Positions 1 through 8,117 of a stretch of DNA of 64,000 bases are shown piece after piece. A program made the position numbers and the translations under genes. The stretch's first letter is position 1, and every line of letters begins with the position of its first letter. The notes under the pieces are model-generated. The model saw only the letters and a list, made by a program, of their open reading frames with translations, was not told where the DNA came from and searched no databases. Origin of the DNA: Clostridia bacterium (lineage in GTDB: Bacteria; Bacillota; Clostridia; Peptostreptococcales; Anaerovoracaceae); NCBI GenBank assembly GCA_900766045.1, contig CAAFTW010000046.1, positions 50,490 to 114,489 on the forward strand, in the 5' to 3' direction.

Positions 1-198
1 TTTTCCTCCAATCTGCCTTGCAAAGTCGTATGGGGTGAAGATTGTGGCGACGATTTTCAGTTTGTGGGAAGAAGATGTCTTCTTGCTGGATGCTTTTTGT
101 CCTGCGCCGCAGGCGGAAGTGAGCAGCGTGGTGAATACAAGAAGAAGGGAAAGCAGAATAACGGAAAGTCTGCACACAGTAATTCTGTTATTTTTCAT
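1..198 (-). CDS. Metal ABC transporter substrate-binding lipoprotein (ZnuA/AdcA-like), partial
   Basis: Only the first 66 codons are present; the gene runs off the left edge. The N-terminus is a lipoprotein signal peptide: basic start, hydrophobic stretch, then a lipobox LTSACG whose Cys would be lipidated. A Ser/Lys-rich linker follows, then KLKIVATIFTPYDFARQIGG, which resembles the first strand of cluster A-I metal-binding proteins (the ZnuA/TroA family typically begins VVATxxPxxD). Its start overlaps the last 11 bases of the Fur-family gene, so the two are very likely co-transcribed and translationally coupled. Zinc is the most likely substrate because of the adjacent Fur/Zur-type repressor, but manganese or iron cannot be excluded without the His ligands. 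Confidence 0.75.
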   Translation of the reverse strand, partial: MKNNRITVCRLSVILLSLLLVFTTLLTSACGAGQKASSKKTSSSHKLKIVATIFTPYDFARQIGGK

Positions 199-646
199 GG
201 CGATCTGCTTCCTTCTTATTATTTTCCTTTTCCTCCATCTGCCGGCATGCTTCGCAGATGCCGTAGAGAACCGTGCGCCCGGGGTCTAGGGTGAATCCGT
301 GACCTGCCTGAATGTGATCGGCGATTTTCTGCATCTCTTCACAGTGCAGGTGGATCAGACGGCCGCAGCGCTCGCACATCATGTGGTATTCGCCCGGATG
401 GCAGCGCGTTTCTTCATTTAAGTATTCATAGCAGGCACTCTGTCCGCTGCCTGCCTCGTATTTCCGGACCTGATTCTCTGCCACCAGCCGGTCCAGGGTT
501 CTGTAAATCGTGGTGGTTCCGATGTGTATTCCATTATCTTCCAGCAGACGCTGAAGAGACCCGGCAGTCACGTGTTTTCCAGGATGCTGCTTCAGATAGT
601 CCAGGATTGCGTCCTTCTGCCGCGTCTTATATTCTGATTTTGACAT
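188..646 (-). CDS. Fur-family metal-responsive repressor (Zur/Fur/PerR type)
   Basis: A 152-residue protein of normal Fur length. Residues 1-80 form a winged helix with the family motif TTTIYRTLDRL (about 44-54). The C-terminal half carries two CxxC pairs, C91/C94 and C131/C134, which in this family hold the structural zinc. His88, His99 and His101 are candidate regulatory ligands. It is followed, with an 11-base overlap, by a metal-binding lipoprotein gene, which favours a Zur-like role in metal uptake, but the subfamily cannot be fixed from sequence alone. The promoter holds a 15-bp palindrome just downstream of the -10 box, so autorepression is likely. Confidence 0.85.
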   Translation of the reverse strand: MSKSEYKTRQKDAILDYLKQHPGKHVTAGSLQRLLEDNGIHIGTTTIYRTLDRLVAENQVRKYEAGSGQSACYEYLNEETRCHPGEYHMMCERCGRLIHLHCEEMQKIADHIQAGHGFTLDPGRTVLYGICEACRQMEEKENNKKEADRHEK

Positions 647-670
647 TGTTTTCGCTTCCTCATCATAAAA

Positions 671-721
671 TGAAAACCGTTTTCAGTTTCATATCATATA
701 CAGAAACTGGGAATTTGTCAA
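671..721 (-). promoter_or_regulatory. Promoter and palindromic operator of the Fur-family gene
   Basis: On the minus strand TTGACA (721-716) and TATGAT (698-693) are separated by 17 bases. The palindrome TGAAAACCGTTTTCA (671-685) follows the -10 box at about +1 to +15. Its arms match perfectly around one central base. This is the right place for repression by the encoded Fur-family protein. Confidence 0.65.
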
Positions 722-739
722 CCGCCTGTATACACGTTC

Positions 740-770
740 TTGCTTATATCCTTTTTTCATGTGGTATACT
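740..770 (+). promoter_or_regulatory. Probable promoter of the Crp/Fnr-family gene
   Basis: TTGCTT (740-745) and TATACT (765-770) are separated by 19 bases, longer than ideal. A leader of about 75 bases follows before the gene. It includes one copy of a recurring GACAAAATG motif (808-825). Confidence 0.4.
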
Positions 771-854
771 TTAAGAGATGCCTTCCGGCACGCACCGATA
801 CAGCAGGGACAAAATGCAGCTGTGCGGCGGGCCGAAGGGAAAGGAGAAATGGGT

Positions 855-1553
855 ATGACAGAAAAAGAACTCCAGAAATACCAGGAAGGGCTCCTGTCCT
901 GTGCACTGTTTAAGGGAATGGATCTTTCTGAAATCGGGCATTGTCTGTCCTGCAGCGGGTCCCGGGTTAAAAAATACGGAAGAGGAGAACAGATCTTCAA
1001 TGAAGAGGATCATCCGGAGTATCTGATGATCCTGCTTTCAGGAAAAGTTCAGGTGGGAAAAGAATATCTGGACAGCCGGCGGGCGGTAATGGCGGATTTT
1101 ACGGATCCGGGAGAAATGTTCGGAGAAGTTCTTTTGTTTTTAGACAAGGAGAATTACGAATATTACGCAGAAGCTCAGAATGCTTCAGATCTTCTTCTGA
1201 TGCCAAAGAATTTTACTTTTCAGTCCTGCGGAAATGCCTGCGAATGGCATCAGAAGCTGATTCACAATATGATTGCCGTATTTGCGAAAAAAGCATATTT
1301 CTTAAACCGCAGGCTTCAGATCATGAGCTGCTCGACCTTGAGGCAGAAAATCGCGAAGACCCTTCTGGTCTATCTGTCCGATCATCCCGGTAAACCGTTT
1401 GCCATGAGCCAGGCGGATCTTTCCGAATTTCTGAATGCGGCCAGACCTTCTGTTTCCAGAGAACTGAATCACATGAGGGAAGAAGGCCTGATCGGTATGG
1501 AAAAACGGAAGATCACCGTGCCGGATATGGACAGGCTGATCGATCTGATCTAG
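855..1553 (+). CDS. Crp/Fnr-family transcriptional regulator (candidate HcpR)
   Basis: A 232-residue protein: cyclic-nucleotide-binding-type beta barrel (about 10-130, with FNEEDHPEYLMILLSGKVQ), dimerisation helix, then a Crp-type helix-turn-helix near the C-terminus (MSQADLSEFLNAARPSVSRE). No Fnr-style N-terminal Cys cluster is seen. The start at 855 is preferred over the ATG at 849 because AAGGAG (841-846) is 8 bases away. It lies 180 bases upstream of hcp, whose promoter has a Crp/Fnr-type inverted repeat centred at about -41.5. In other anaerobes a regulator of this family (HcpR) controls hcp in response to nitric oxide; the same role here is an inference. Confidence 0.8.
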   Translation: MTEKELQKYQEGLLSCALFKGMDLSEIGHCLSCSGSRVKKYGRGEQIFNEEDHPEYLMILLSGKVQVGKEYLDSRRAVMADFTDPGEMFGEVLLFLDKENYEYYAEAQNASDLLLMPKNFTFQSCGNACEWHQKLIHNMIAVFAKKAYFLNRRLQIMSCSTLRQKIAKTLLVYLSDHPGKPFAMSQADLSEFLNAARPSVSRELNHMREEGLIGMEKRKITVPDMDRLIDLI

Positions 1554-1619
1554 TTATTCCAGACATTCAGGACTGTCCGGATAAAGAATTTGCAAGATCG
1601 GAATAAAATTTTGCGTAAT

Positions 1620-1661
1620 GTAACATTTGTTATCGAAACCGTTCTGAAGTCATGCTATACT
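1620..1661 (+). promoter_or_regulatory. hcp promoter with Crp/Fnr-type activator site
   Basis: The inverted repeat GTAAC-ATTT-GTTAT (1620-1633; nine of ten arm bases match) is centred at 1626.5. The -10 box TATACT lies at 1656-1661, which puts the start near 1668 and the site at about -41.5. There is no good -35 hexamer, as expected for a class II activator-dependent promoter. Confidence 0.6.
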
Positions 1662-1733
1662 TCAGTTGTTGTTTGAAAGAAGCGCGTCGGAAAAGACGCA
1701 GGGAATAAAAGAAATCATTTAAAGGAGGACGTT

Positions 1734-3632
1734 ATGGAAGATAAGATGTTTTGCTTTCAGTGCCAGGAGACAGCAGGAAACAAGGGATGCACAAAGGCCG
1801 GCGTATGTGGAAAGAAGCCGGAAACTGCAGGACTGCAGGACCTTCTGATCTACGTTACAAAGGGACTGTCCGCAGTTACCACAAGAATGCGTGATGAGAA
1901 TAAGGAGGTTCCAAGAGACGTTGATCATATGGTAACAGAAAACCTGTTCACCACAATCACCAATGCAAACTTCGATGACGCAGCGATCAGAGAGAGAATT
2001 ACAGAGACTCTGTATGAGAAGGAAAAGCTGCTGCATCAGGTAGACAACCGCGACAATCTGCCGGAAGCAGCAGAGTGGAACGGACCGGAAGAGTCTTATG
2101 AAGAGAAGGCAGCATCCGATGAAGTTGGCGTTCTGGCTACTGTCGATGAAGACATCAGAAGCCTCCGCGAGCTGATCACTTACGGACTGAAGGGTCTGGC
2201 AGCTTACACCAAGCATGCAAACGTCCTCGGAAAAGAAGATCCGGATGTTGACGCATTCGTTCAGAAGGCACTGGCTCAGACACTGGATGATACAATGACC
2301 GCTTCCGAGTACATCAACCTGACTCTGGAAACAGGAAAGAATGGTGTTCAGGGAATGGCTGACCTGGATGAGGCGAACACGTCTGCTTACGGAAACCCGA
2401 TTATCTCCGAAGTCAACATCGGAACAAGAAACAATCCGGGAATCCTGATTTCCGGACACGACCTGAAGGATCTGGAAATGCTGCTGGAGCAGACCAAGGG
2501 TACAGGCGTTGACGTTTACACCCATTCCGAGATGCTCCCGGGAAATTACTATCCGGCATTCAGAAAATATGACAACCTGGTAGGAAACTACGGAAATGCA
2601 TGGTGGAAGCAGAGAGAAGAGTTCACTTCCTTCCATGGTCCGATTCTGATGACTACCAACTGCATCGTTCCGCCGACAGCCAACAGCACATATAAGGATA
2701 AGATGTTCACAACAGGAGCTGCAGGCTTCCCGGGCTGCAAGCACATTGAGGCAGACGAGAACGGCCACAAGGATTTCTCCGAGATCATCGAGCTCGCTAA
2801 GACATGTGAACCGCCAGAGCAGATTGAAGAGGGAACAATCGTCGGAGGATTTGCTCACGCTCAGACACTGGCTCTTGCTGACAAGGTTGTTGAGAATATC
2901 AAGAACGGTTCCATTAAGAAGTTCATCGTTATGGCTGGATGCGACGGCCGCATGAAGAGCAGAGATTACTATACAGAGTTTGCAAAGGCTCTGCCAAAGG
3001 ACACCATTATCCTGACTGCAGGCTGTGCAAAGTATAAGTACAACAAGCTGAACCTCGGCGATATCAACGGAATTCCGCGTGTTCTGGATGCAGGACAGTG
3101 CAACGACTCCTTCTCCCTGGTGATGATCGCTATGGCACTGAAGGACGTATTCGGACTGGACGACATCAACGATCTGCCAATCGAGTTCAACATTGCATGG
3201 TATGAGCAGAAGGCTGTCATCGTACTGCTTGCTCTCCTGTCCCTGGGCGTAAAGAACATTCACCTCGGACCGACACTGCCGGCATTCCTGTCACCTACAG
3301 TTGCTCAGGTTCTGGTCGACACATTCGGAATCGCAGGAATCGGTACAGTAGAAGACGACATCAAGCTCTTCACTGCTGAGAAGGAGACAAAGACTGACGC
3401 AGCAGAGGAGACAGCTGACGATGGTTCTGCTGAGGGTCCTGTTACATCCGACATGCTGGTTGGCGAAATCATTTCCCAGTTCCCGGAGACAGCAGATGCT
3501 CTGATGAACTGCGGCATGCACTGCCTGGGCTGCCCGTCCTCCCAGATGGAGTCCCTGAGAGATGCCTGCTACGTTCACGGTCTGGACGTCAATGCAGTCC
3601 TGAAGGCTGTTAACGACGCAGTTGGAAAATAA
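1734..3632 (+). CDS. hcp: Hydroxylamine reductase / hybrid-cluster protein with C-terminal DUF1858 domain
   Basis: A prismane-type protein that reduces hydroxylamine or nitric oxide through Fe-S and hybrid Fe-S-O clusters in the cytoplasm. The N-terminal cluster Cys pattern is visible: C7, C10, C19 and C25. The catalytic region includes GCAKYKY and CNDSF motifs typical of hcp. The usual protein ends near 550 residues. Here an acidic linker (about 545-570) joins an extra domain, residues 572-632, with the [10 protein letters not shown] motif (C593, C597, C600) of DUF1858/ScdA-N-like domains. AAAGGAGG lies 5 bases before the ATG. The neighbours, a Crp/Fnr regulator upstream and a hemerythrin protein downstream, fit a nitrosative/oxidative stress role. 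Confidence 0.95.
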   Translation: MEDKMFCFQCQETAGNKGCTKAGVCGKKPETAGLQDLLIYVTKGLSAVTTRMRDENKEVPRDVDHMVTENLFTTITNANFDDAAIRERITETLYEKEKLLHQVDNRDNLPEAAEWNGPEESYEEKAASDEVGVLATVDEDIRSLRELITYGLKGLAAYTKHANVLGKEDPDVDAFVQKALAQTLDDTMTASEYINLTLETGKNGVQGMADLDEANTSAYGNPIISEVNIGTRNNPGILISGHDLKDLEMLLEQTKGTGVDVYTHSEMLPGNYYPAFRKYDNLVGNYGNAWWKQREEFTSFHGPILMTTNCIVPPTANSTYKDKMFTTGAAGFPGCKHIEADENGHKDFSEIIELAKTCEPPEQIEEGTIVGGFAHAQTLALADKVVENIKNGSIKKFIVMAGCDGRMKSRDYYTEFAKALPKDTIILTAGCAKYKYNKLNLGDINGIPRVLDAGQCNDSFSLVMIAMALKDVFGLDDINDLPIEFNIAWYEQKAVIVLLALLSLGVKNIHLGPTLPAFLSPTVAQVLVDTFGIAGIGTVEDDIKLFTAEKETKTDAAEETADDGSAEGPVTSDMLVGEIISQFPETADALMNCGMHCLGCPSSQMESLRDACYVHGLDVNAVLKAVNDAVGK

Positions 3633-3664
3633 GGAAAAAGAAAAGCAATAAAGCAATACCTGTT

Positions 3665-3693
3665 CCGGGCGGCATTCTGAAGATGCCGCCCGG
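3665..3693 (+). other. GC-rich hairpin after hcp
   Basis: CCGGGCGGCAT pairs with ATGCCGCCCGG across a 7-base loop. There is no T-tract after it (AGATTTAAAA follows), so it is more likely a 3'-end stabilising or partial-termination hairpin than a full terminator. It may let some transcripts continue into the hemerythrin gene. Confidence 0.5.
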
Positions 3694-3765
3694 AGATTTA
3701 AAAAAGAAGGTCCGGGCAGTTTGGAAATACTGCGAAGTTCCTTCCTGAATAAGAGGAGAATAGAA

Positions 3766-4953
3766 ATGAGTAAGTTCCTTGGACCGATTCACTTCTGGCT
3801 GTATCACAAGATCCAGCTTCAGGAGGGAATGACGGACGCAATCGTGAAATACGGAAAAGAGAATAATTGGAATGTTCTTGCAGATTCTGCTTTGTCGGAA
3901 GATGTAAAGCCGGTGGAGATGCCGCAGCTGGACACCGTCATTGACGGAGGAAACATCCACGGATGGCTGCAGGCGAGAATCGGAGCGGCAGAAGACAGAA
4001 GCGCAAGGCTTGTCAGCGCAATTCTGGATGAGGATGCGTCCCGCATGGACGACCTGAAGAAGGCGGCAAAAGCATTCGGAGAAGAGAATAGGGCGGAAAT
4101 CAAAGATGCACAGGAAGCCTATCAGCTGCTGAATGACAGCCTTCTCGACGGTATGCCTTGTGATAACGTCAATCAGCTGACCGAGCAGTCAGAGGACCGC
4201 GTAAGCTGGAGCAGAGTGCAGGACATGCACGCGGGAAGCTACCAGGTACTGGGAAAGGACGATGCGCCGTATTATGCCCTGCGTGAGGCTATGGTATCCG
4301 GAATGCTGGATGGAAGCGGCTATAAATATTCTGATCATGACGGATCCTGTGTAATTAAGAAGGCAGATGTGAAACTCGGTATGTATGCCGTCGATCTGAT
4401 GATGGATGAACACCAGAACATTCACTACATGCTGCAGGTCGTAGACCGAATCTGCTGCGGAATTCTGGATGGTGCGGACGTAGATGCGGATGAACTCAGA
4501 AGGATTATTGATTTCATCAGAAAGTATGCAGACCGTCATCATCACGGAAAGGAAGAGAATTTCCTCTTCCCGAGAATGGTGGAAGACCTGGGAATGGTTG
4601 CGGAGAACCTGATCACTCACGGCATGCTAGTTGAGCATGACCTGGGAAGAGAGCATATCCGTGAGGCTGAAGAGGCACTGAATCTCTATGAGAAGGAGCC
4701 GAAGACCGAGCATAAGCTGCAGCTGCTTGCTCATCTGATGGGGTATGCGAACCTGCTTCAGCGTCATATCGAGAAGGAAAACAATGTTGTCTATACCTTC
4801 GCGAACAACCAGCTTTCTGAAGAGGCAAAGGAAGAAGTCAACCAGAAGTGCCGCGACTATGAGCGTAAGCCGCAGTCCATGATCACCAGAGAACTCCACC
4901 TGTCTTTCCTGAAAACTATGATGGAAAAATACGGTGTTACAGAGGACGACTAG
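3766..4953 (+). CDS. Hemerythrin HHE-domain protein
   Basis: A 395-residue protein. The start at 3766 follows AAGAGGAGA; an upstream in-frame ATG at 3721 has no ribosome site. The C-terminal half (about 205-345) is a four-helix hemerythrin-like domain with His/Glu iron-ligand patterns: DEHQNIHYML, RHHHGKEENFLFPRM and HIEKENNVVY. Such domains bind a di-iron centre and handle O2 or NO; related proteins (Ric/ScdA/YtfE) repair damaged iron centres. I recognise no family for the N-terminal 200 residues. The position after hcp suggests co-expression, with both helping against NO or oxygen stress. A strong terminator follows at 5046-5079. Confidence 0.8.
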   Translation: MSKFLGPIHFWLYHKIQLQEGMTDAIVKYGKENNWNVLADSALSEDVKPVEMPQLDTVIDGGNIHGWLQARIGAAEDRSARLVSAILDEDASRMDDLKKAAKAFGEENRAEIKDAQEAYQLLNDSLLDGMPCDNVNQLTEQSEDRVSWSRVQDMHAGSYQVLGKDDAPYYALREAMVSGMLDGSGYKYSDHDGSCVIKKADVKLGMYAVDLMMDEHQNIHYMLQVVDRICCGILDGADVDADELRRIIDFIRKYADRHHHGKEENFLFPRMVEDLGMVAENLITHGMLVEHDLGREHIREAEEALNLYEKEPKTEHKLQLLAHLMGYANLLQRHIEKENNVVYTFANNQLSEEAKEEVNQKCRDYERKPQSMITRELHLSFLKTMMEKYGVTEDD

Positions 4954-5045
4954 ATCGCAGACTGCTGAAAGAAACATTGCAGTACCCATAACAAATCACT
5001 CCCATGAGACAGTGATTCTGTTTCGATGTAAGATTATATAACAGG

Positions 5046-5079
5046 AAAAGACGGCTGAGGTGTGAGTCAGCCGTCTTTT
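5046..5079 (+). terminator. Rho-independent terminator
   Basis: AAAAGACGGCTGA and TCAGCCGTCTTTT form a perfect 13-bp stem with an 8-base loop and a T-rich end. It closes the hcp-hemerythrin unit. Confidence 0.85.
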
Positions 5080-5146
5080 CGTTCTGCGGGGCAGACCCTG
5101 TCCGACCGGGAACTGCATCTTGACACCATCATAACACCATCCTGGT

Positions 5147-5175
5147 TTGACAGGACTCTTCTGCAGTGTTACGAT
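5147..5175 (+). promoter_or_regulatory. Promoter of the TPP-regulated operon
   Basis: TTGACA (5147-5152) and TACGAT (5170-5175) have a 17-base spacer. The predicted start is near 5182, some 20 bases before the riboswitch. Confidence 0.6.
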
Positions 5176-5204
5176 AATGAACACAGAAGAATAACATGCA
5201 CGTA

Positions 5205-5288
5205 CATAAAGGGGAGCTGAAAGGCTGAGAAAGGTAAGAACCTGACCCTGAAAACCTGATTTGGATAATGCCAGCGGAGGGATTATGG
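5205..5288 (+). promoter_or_regulatory. TPP riboswitch (THI element)
   Basis: The hallmark segments are present in order: GGGGAGCT (P1/P2 side), GGCTGAGA, AAGGT, GACCCTG and CTGATTTGGATAATGCCA, then GCGGAGGGA closing the element. The aptamer binds thiamine pyrophosphate. It precedes a terminator-like hairpin and thiD-cytX, so TPP should switch transcription off. Confidence 0.95.
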
Positions 5289-5300
5289 AATATGAATTTT

Positions 5301-5335
5301 GAAGGGGCTTTTCCGGAAGGAAGGCTCCTTTTTCT
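5301..5335 (+). terminator. Riboswitch expression-platform terminator
   Basis: AAGGGGCTTTTCC pairs imperfectly with GGAAGGAAGGCTCCTT and is followed by TTTTT. It lies just after the TPP aptamer, the usual place for a transcription-attenuation platform. The 160 bases from here to thiD contain no other feature I can identify. Confidence 0.75.
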
Positions 5336-5494
5336 ATGCTTCCGGATTATTCGGGCTACGGGCGGAATTTCAGAGAATTTTTCGGAATTCTGCGGAAATC
5401 CTGCCGCGCGCATGCTTCTTCCTGCGGCAGATTGGGGGCACCACCTTCGGCCGCAATAGAAAATTAATGCGTTTCTGAGAAAGGAGAACTCAAG

Positions 5495-6325
5495 ATGAAC
5501 ATGAAAACCGCATTAACAATCGCTGGATCAGATTCCAGCGGAGGCGCTGGAATTCAGGCAGACATTAAGACGATGACGGCCAATGGAGTTTATGCCATGA
5601 GCGCAATTACCGCTCTTACGGCACAGAACACCACCGGTGTCGCAGATGTCCTGGAATCCACGCCTGAGTTCCTGGAAAAGCAGCTGGACTGCATTTTTAC
5701 AGATATCTATCCAGATGCGGTAAAGACAGGAATGGTATCCTCGAATGAACTGATCATGGTGATTACCGATAAGCTGAAGCAGTATGACGCAAAGCACATC
5801 GTCGTGGACCCGGTCATGGTTGCGACCAGCGGAGCAAGACTCATCAGCGAAGATGCTGTCGATGCCCTGAAAAACAAGCTCCTGCCGCTGGCAGAGGTCA
5901 TTACGCCGAATATTCCGGAGACGGAAGTTCTGGCAGAGATGCCGGTAAAGTCAGAAGAAGACATGATTGCGGCTTCTAAGAAAATCATGGAGCATTACGG
6001 CTGTGCCGTTCTCTGCAAGGGCGGTCATCAGCTGAGCACCGCCAACGACCTGCTCGTTGACGCTGAAGGCGCACACTGGTTCAGAGGAAAGCGCATCGAT
6101 AATCCGAATACCCACGGAACAGGCTGTACGCTGTCCAGCGCCATTGCATCCAACCTCGCAAAGGGCCGGGATCTGAAAACTTCTGTCCGCCTTGCCAAGG
6201 CCTATATTTCCGGCGCACTTGCTGCGATGCTGGATCTGGGAAAGGGAAGCGGCCCGATGAATCACGCCTTCCGAATCGAAGGAGAGTACGGAGATCTGCT
6301 TCCGGAGGAGGACGCAGATGAATAA
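5495..6325 (+). CDS. thiD: Hydroxymethylpyrimidine / phosphomethylpyrimidine kinase
   Basis: A 276-residue ribokinase-fold enzyme that phosphorylates 4-amino-5-hydroxymethyl-2-methylpyrimidine (HMP) and HMP-phosphate in thiamine synthesis. ThiD hallmarks are the N-terminal AGSDSSGGAGIQAD, the PVMVATSGARL segment and the C-terminal anion-hole motif NTHGTGCTLSSAIA with its catalytic Asp-equivalent region. AAAGGAGAA precedes the start. It is controlled by the upstream TPP riboswitch and overlaps cytX by 8 bases. The operon lacks thiE and thiM, so it appears dedicated to HMP uptake and activation. Confidence 0.95.
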   Translation: MNMKTALTIAGSDSSGGAGIQADIKTMTANGVYAMSAITALTAQNTTGVADVLESTPEFLEKQLDCIFTDIYPDAVKTGMVSSNELIMVITDKLKQYDAKHIVVDPVMVATSGARLISEDAVDALKNKLLPLAEVITPNIPETEVLAEMPVKSEEDMIAASKKIMEHYGCAVLCKGGHQLSTANDLLVDAEGAHWFRGKRIDNPNTHGTGCTLSSAIASNLAKGRDLKTSVRLAKAYISGALAAMLDLGKGSGPMNHAFRIEGEYGDLLPEEDADE

Positions 6326-7496
6326 AAAAACATCGGTCTTCAGCAATGCGCTGATCTGGTTCGGCGCGGGCGTGTCCATTGCGGAGATCCTGACCGGAAC
6401 CTACTTTGCAGGGCTGGGATTTCAGAAGGCGCTTCTGGCAATCCTTCTGGGCCATCTGATTGGCGGCGTCATGATGCTTCTGGCCGGTCTGATCGGAGGT
6501 TTTGAAGAAAAGAGCGCCATGGAAACGGTCAGCATGAGCTTTGGAACCGTCGGCTGCAAGCTGTTTGCTATCTTGAATGTCCTGCAGCTCCTGGGATGGA
6601 CGTCCATTATGACTTACGACGGAGCTGTATCGGCCCAGTCGATTTTCCACATGGGCATCTGGTTCTGGGCTCTGCTTATGGGTGTTCTGATCCTGATCTG
6701 GATCCTAGTGGGCGTGACCAATCTGGGAAAGCTGAATTTGGTTTCCATGGTCCTGCTGCTGATTTTGTCGGTTGTGCTGTTCAAGCTGGTATTCTTCAGC
6801 GGACATACTATGGGACGCGTTTCTCCGGGTGAGCTGACCTTCGGCGGCGCTGTAGAACTTGCGGTTTCCATGCCGCTCAGCTGGCTTCCTCTGATTTCCG
6901 ATTACACAAGAGAAGCAGAGAAACCTGCGGCAGCGACTGCAGCAAGTGTTGTGACTTACAGCATCGTTTCCGTCTTCATGTTTGTGATCGGGATGGGCGC
7001 TTCTCTGTTTACCGGAGAGACAAATATCGCTGTCATTATGACCAAGGCGGGTCTTGGCATCGCCGGACTTCTGATCGTCATCCTGTCCACGGTAACGACA
7101 ACCTTCCTGGACGCATACTCCGCGGGGGTATCCAGTGTGACGGTTTATCATAAGATCAATGAGAAACACGCGGCGCTCATCATTACCATTATCGGAACGG
7201 CCGGAGCTATGATCTTCAACATGGATAATATCACCAATTTCCTGTATTTTATCGGAAGCGTTTTTGCGCCGATGATTGCTGTGCAGGCGGCAGATTACTT
7301 TATCCTGAAGAGGGCGGACTGCGAGGACCGGTTTAACTGGGTCAATCTGATCGTCTGGCTGATCGGATTTATCCTCTACCGCTGGCTTATGACCGTAAAT
7401 ACCCCGGTGGGGAATACCCTTCCGGATTTTGTGATCACCATGGTTTTATGCGTGATTGCGAACCTTCTTGCAGGCAGAGGCCGCAGGAGAGTGTAG
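6318..7496 (+). CDS. cytX: Putative hydroxymethylpyrimidine transporter, NCS1 family
   Basis: A 392-residue integral membrane protein with about 12 hydrophobic segments. It resembles the NCS1 (cytosine/purine permease) family branch CytX, whose N-terminus typically reads FGAGVSIAEILTGTY and which includes PLSWLPLISDYTR. It overlaps the end of thiD by 8 bases and shares the TPP riboswitch. CytX is generally assigned to uptake of the thiamine pyrimidine HMP, the substrate of ThiD, so transport and kinase form one salvage unit. A terminator follows. Confidence 0.88.
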   Translation: MNKKTSVFSNALIWFGAGVSIAEILTGTYFAGLGFQKALLAILLGHLIGGVMMLLAGLIGGFEEKSAMETVSMSFGTVGCKLFAILNVLQLLGWTSIMTYDGAVSAQSIFHMGIWFWALLMGVLILIWILVGVTNLGKLNLVSMVLLLILSVVLFKLVFFSGHTMGRVSPGELTFGGAVELAVSMPLSWLPLISDYTREAEKPAAATAASVVTYSIVSVFMFVIGMGASLFTGETNIAVIMTKAGLGIAGLLIVILSTVTTTFLDAYSAGVSSVTVYHKINEKHAALIITIIGTAGAMIFNMDNITNFLYFIGSVFAPMIAVQAADYFILKRADCEDRFNWVNLIVWLIGFILYRWLMTVNTPVGNTLPDFVITMVLCVIANLLAGRGRRRV

Positions 7497-7542
7497 ACAA
7501 AAATTATCGTATATGGGAAAAGCAAGGAGTTTCCTTGCTGGA

Positions 7543-7595
7543 GGCTGCCGGAAGGCTTTGGAATTTCAGGGCTTTCCGGCAGCTGTTTCTTTTTG
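7543..7595 (+). terminator. Rho-independent terminator after cytX
   Basis: GGCTGCCGGAAGGCTTT pairs with GGGCTTTCCGGCAGC around a short loop and is followed by TGTTTCTTTTT. It separates the thiamine operon from the copper operon. Confidence 0.8.
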
Positions 7596-7621
7596 TCCTG
7601 AAAAAGAAACATAAGTTAGGA

Positions 7622-7651
7622 TTGTTTTATTATACCCTGTGGGGGTATAAT
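7622..7651 (+). promoter_or_regulatory. Copper operon promoter with CsoR operator
   Basis: TATACCCTGTGGGGGTATA (7631-7649) matches the TATACCC/GGGTATA pattern of CsoR operators. It overlaps the -10 box TATAAT (7646-7651) of a promoter with TTGTTT at 7622-7627. CsoR bound here would block polymerase until Cu(I) releases it. Confidence 0.8.
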
Positions 7652-7711
7652 GCATGTGTCAGCGAGAGATGAGAAAAAGCAGAAGATAAAAATGCCGGAG
7701 GAGGGGATAAA

Positions 7712-8095
7712 ATGTCATGTGAAGCATGTGAAAAGATGCCGGATGAAAAGAATCCGCAAAAGCACGCGGACGCCACCGTTCACGCAGATGGATCGGTGAC
7801 GGTCGATGACGGATGCTGCAAGATGAAAAAGCGTTCGCCTAAGGAGTACCGGGACCTGATCAACCGGCTGAGCCGCATTGAAGGACAGATCCGGGGAATC
7901 CGGAGGATGATTGAGGAAGATGCCTACTGCCCGGATGTGCTGAGACAGTCCTCGGCCGCGGCAGCAGCATTGAACAGTTTCAATAAGGTGCTTCTGGCTA
8001 GTCATATTAAAACCTGTGTCGCTGATGACATCAGAAATGGCAGAGATGAATCCATCGACGAACTGGTGAATATGCTGCAGAAAATGATGAAGTAG
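7712..8095 (+). CDS. csoR: Copper-sensing repressor CsoR
   Basis: A 127-residue all-helical repressor. The core (about 42-127) has NRLSRIEGQIRGIRRM and the Cu(I) ligand set C73, H98, C102, as in CsoR rather than nickel- or persulfide-sensing relatives. The first 40 residues are an extra tail with four Cys (C3, C6, C35, C36) and two His, unusual for the family and possibly a further metal site. A matching operator lies in the promoter, so the protein very likely represses this operon and its own gene. Confidence 0.92.
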   Translation: MSCEACEKMPDEKNPQKHADATVHADGSVTVDDGCCKMKKRSPKEYRDLINRLSRIEGQIRGIRRMIEEDAYCPDVLRQSSAAAAALNSFNKVLLASHIKTCVADDIRNGRDESIDELVNMLQKMMK

Positions 8096-8117
8096 CCTGA
8101 GAAAAGGGGGATTCAAA

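Noticed and set aside
35..294. Two small plus-strand frames at the left edge
   Set aside because: They lie antisense to the start of the lipoprotein gene, whose signal peptide and lipobox are clear on the minus strand.
1719..3263. A 514-codon open frame on the minus strand opposite hcp
   Set aside because: It mirrors the codon bias of hcp, has no ribosome site and encodes a Cys/Ser/Val-rich sequence without recognisable domains.
3665..3693. Rho-independent terminator after hcp
   Set aside because: The stem is strong but the following bases are AGATTTAAAA rather than a T-run, so it is listed only as a hairpin.
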